64,000 bases of DNA, from the NCBI GenBank assembly GCA_017465145.1, contig JAFTWU010000003.1, positions 1-64,000 of the forward strand. Reading direction: 5' to 3'. Below, piece after piece: positions 62,707 to 64,000 of this stretch. The first letter of the stretch is position 1; each line of letters starts with the position of its first letter. Below the pieces are notes generated by a model. It was not told the DNA's origin. It saw only the letters and a program-made list of their open reading frames with translations, and did no database searches. The position numbers and the translations under genes are program-made. This DNA is from Clostridia bacterium. GTDB lineage: Bacteria; Bacillota; Clostridia; Christensenellales; Borkfalkiaceae.

Positions 62707-64000
62707 ATGAGTAAAAGTTTAAAAATATCATTATTATCAATCGTTGCAGCGTTATGCTTTGCATTTGCAATCTTTATGCCTACCACTAAGGCAGTTGCAC
62801 AAGGCGTAAGCTTGGAAAGTGCTGCCGACAGTTTTGTTCTAGATGAAAAAACTTATGATGCAGACGATAAATTCGTTTATACCGCAACCGCGTCTTTTGA
62901 AAACGGTCAAGCGGTAGGTTTAGTTTTCGGTGCAGAAGAAGGTAATCACTATTGGGTTTTCAATATGGATAGATATGAAAACCGCGTAAAACTTATCTAT
63001 TTTGCAGTTGAAGGTGAAACTATTACAGCAACCGAACTTTTAACCGACTATTTTATCGGTAACGACAAAATGACCGATAGCGAAAGAAGATTAGTTGGCA
63101 ATAGACTTAGAGATTTAAGCGGTGTTCAACTTAAAGTAGTTATCACCCCTGAAGACGATAAAGTTTACGCTGAATTTTACGCAGACAATATTCGTAGATT
63201 CGGCATTGATAACAAAATTGATTTAAATACCTTGGTAAACTTACCCGACGGCGTATCTTACGCTGGCGGTAGCATTGGTTTTAACTGCTTTAACGCTAAG
63301 GTTAACTTTAACGATATTTACGTTGGTACTAGCGACTATTCTTACTATACCGAACCTTATCGTAACCAATATCACTTCTCACAATACGCCCATTGGAACA
63401 ACGACCCTAACGGTCTAGTATACTTTGACGGTTACTACCACCTTTACTATCAACACCACCCCTTTAGCAATTATTGGTCTGATATGTATTGGGGACACGC
63501 TAGAAGTAAAGATTTAGCGCATTGGGAACTTCTTCCTATATGCTTATTCCCCGATGAAGATTGGGGCACGGGCGTAGGGCTTATGTGGTCTGGTTCTGCT
63601 TACGAATATAAAGTTGGCACTAGCACGGTAATCGACGAAATGAATTGGTTCCCCGTCGGCGAAGGTAACGGTATTATTGCTTTCTATACCCGTGACGGTG
63701 GCATGCAAGACCAAATGATTATGTCTAGTGACGACGGCGGTATGACGTGGACTAAGCGTAAACTTATCCCTCAAACCGAAGCAACCGCACCCGTTGATGA
63801 CATTCACGGTAAAGTTGCTTGTCGTGACCCTAAGGTGTTCCCCGTAGAAGAAGTTGACGGCAAAGTTACCGCTTGGGGTATGGCTTTAACCGGTCAACAA
63901 GCAGATAGAGTATGGTTCTTAAAATCAACCGACCTTTACAACTGGTCTTATGCAGGTCAATTTGAAGCACAAGTTCCCGAATGTCCAGACGTTCTTTCTT
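62707..64000 (+). CDS. Secreted GH32 fructan hydrolase (partial, runs off the window)
   Basis: The frame is open from the ATG at 62707 to the window end (431 codons). A signal peptide (about 1-32) ends near TKAVAQ. Residues about 40-215 form a beta-rich domain not usual in cytosolic GH32 enzymes. The catalytic domain then shows the three GH32 motifs: HWNNDPNG with nucleophile D233, RDP near 373, and ECPD with acid/base E425. Levan, inulin or sucrose are possible substrates; the secretion signal favours a polymer. GAAGAGAGA precedes the ATG. Confidence 0.9.
   Translation, partial: MSKSLKISLLSIVAALCFAFAIFMPTTKAVAQGVSLESAADSFVLDEKTYDADDKFVYTATASFENGQAVGLVFGAEEGNHYWVFNMDRYENRVKLIYFAVEGETITATELLTDYFIGNDKMTDSERRLVGNRLRDLSGVQLKVVITPEDDKVYAEFYADNIRRFGIDNKIDLNTLVNLPDGVSYAGGSIGFNCFNAKVNFNDIYVGTSDYSYYTEPYRNQYHFSQYAHWNNDPNGLVYFDGYYHLYYQHHPFSNYWSDMYWGHARSKDLAHWELLPICLFPDEDWGTGVGLMWSGSAYEYKVGTSTVIDEMNWFPVGEGNGIIAFYTRDGGMQDQMIMSSDDGGMTWTKRKLIPQTEATAPVDDIHGKVACRDPKVFPVEEVDGKVTAWGMALTGQQADRVWFLKSTDLYNWSYAGQFEAQVPECPDVLS

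Overview
The window is 64 kb of a low-GC Gram-positive chromosome, most likely an uncultured member of the Clostridia. Three things point there: sigma-A-type promoters with strict 17-bp spacing and AGGAGG-like ribosome sites; the sporulation genes spoIIGA, sigE, yqfC, yqfD and ylbJ; and Firmicutes synteny (yqfCD-pgpH-ybeY-era-yqzL-recO, rsmD-coaD-ylbJ, lepA-hemW, spoIIGA-sigE). The sporulation genes imply descent from an endospore former. The secreted fructan hydrolase and large repeat lipoprotein suggest a carbohydrate-rich, gut-like niche; that is inference.

Layout. 1-660: 3' end of a 23S rRNA gene and a 5S rRNA gene. 0.8-7.8 kb: accessory genes, including an XRE regulator facing a frameshifted PH/SHOCT membrane protein across twin operators, a MATE exporter, a candidate small RNA, an SDR/protein-tyrosine-phosphatase pair and several small membrane proteins. 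7.9-15 kb: transketolase, then mnmE, a LysR regulator, PAP2 phosphatase and mscL. 15-26.6 kb: an AraC regulator divergent from a 2,514-residue repeat lipoprotein and a purple-acid-phosphatase-like lipoprotein. 26.6-27.6 kb: six tRNA genes on the minus strand, next to decayed copies of a tRNA 3' end. 27.8-34.1 kb: phosphoglucomutase, mgtE under an M-box riboswitch, a small PH-like membrane protein and an aconitase-family hydratase.

34.2-42 kb is the conserved yqfC-to-recO block, without phoH, dgkA and cdd, followed by pyruvate phosphate dikinase. 42-49.5 kb holds alr, rsmD, coaD, ylbJ, rarA and tex. 49.6-56.8 kb holds an amino-acid permease, a flavodoxin/ferredoxin protein, an XRE-SLOG cassette bracketed by a duplicated terminator, a GDPD, lepA and hemW. 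57-58.5 kb is spoIIGA-sigE. 58.6-64 kb is a sugar locus: a cre-like site, a MsmX/UgpC-type ATPase with a large coiled-coil insertion, a membrane protein, a PfkB kinase and a secreted GH32 enzyme cut by the window end. Together these would cleave fructans outside the cell, power uptake and phosphorylate fructose.

Most interesting points: the ATPase insertion; the XRE-SLOG cassette inside a duplicated terminator; the near-identical internal repeats of the giant lipoprotein; a short PgpH without its extracellular domain; a recurrent -10 box lying 6-8 nt before the ATG in genes without a Shine-Dalgarno sequence; and a promoter-hairpin unit at 3656-3804 that may be a small RNA.
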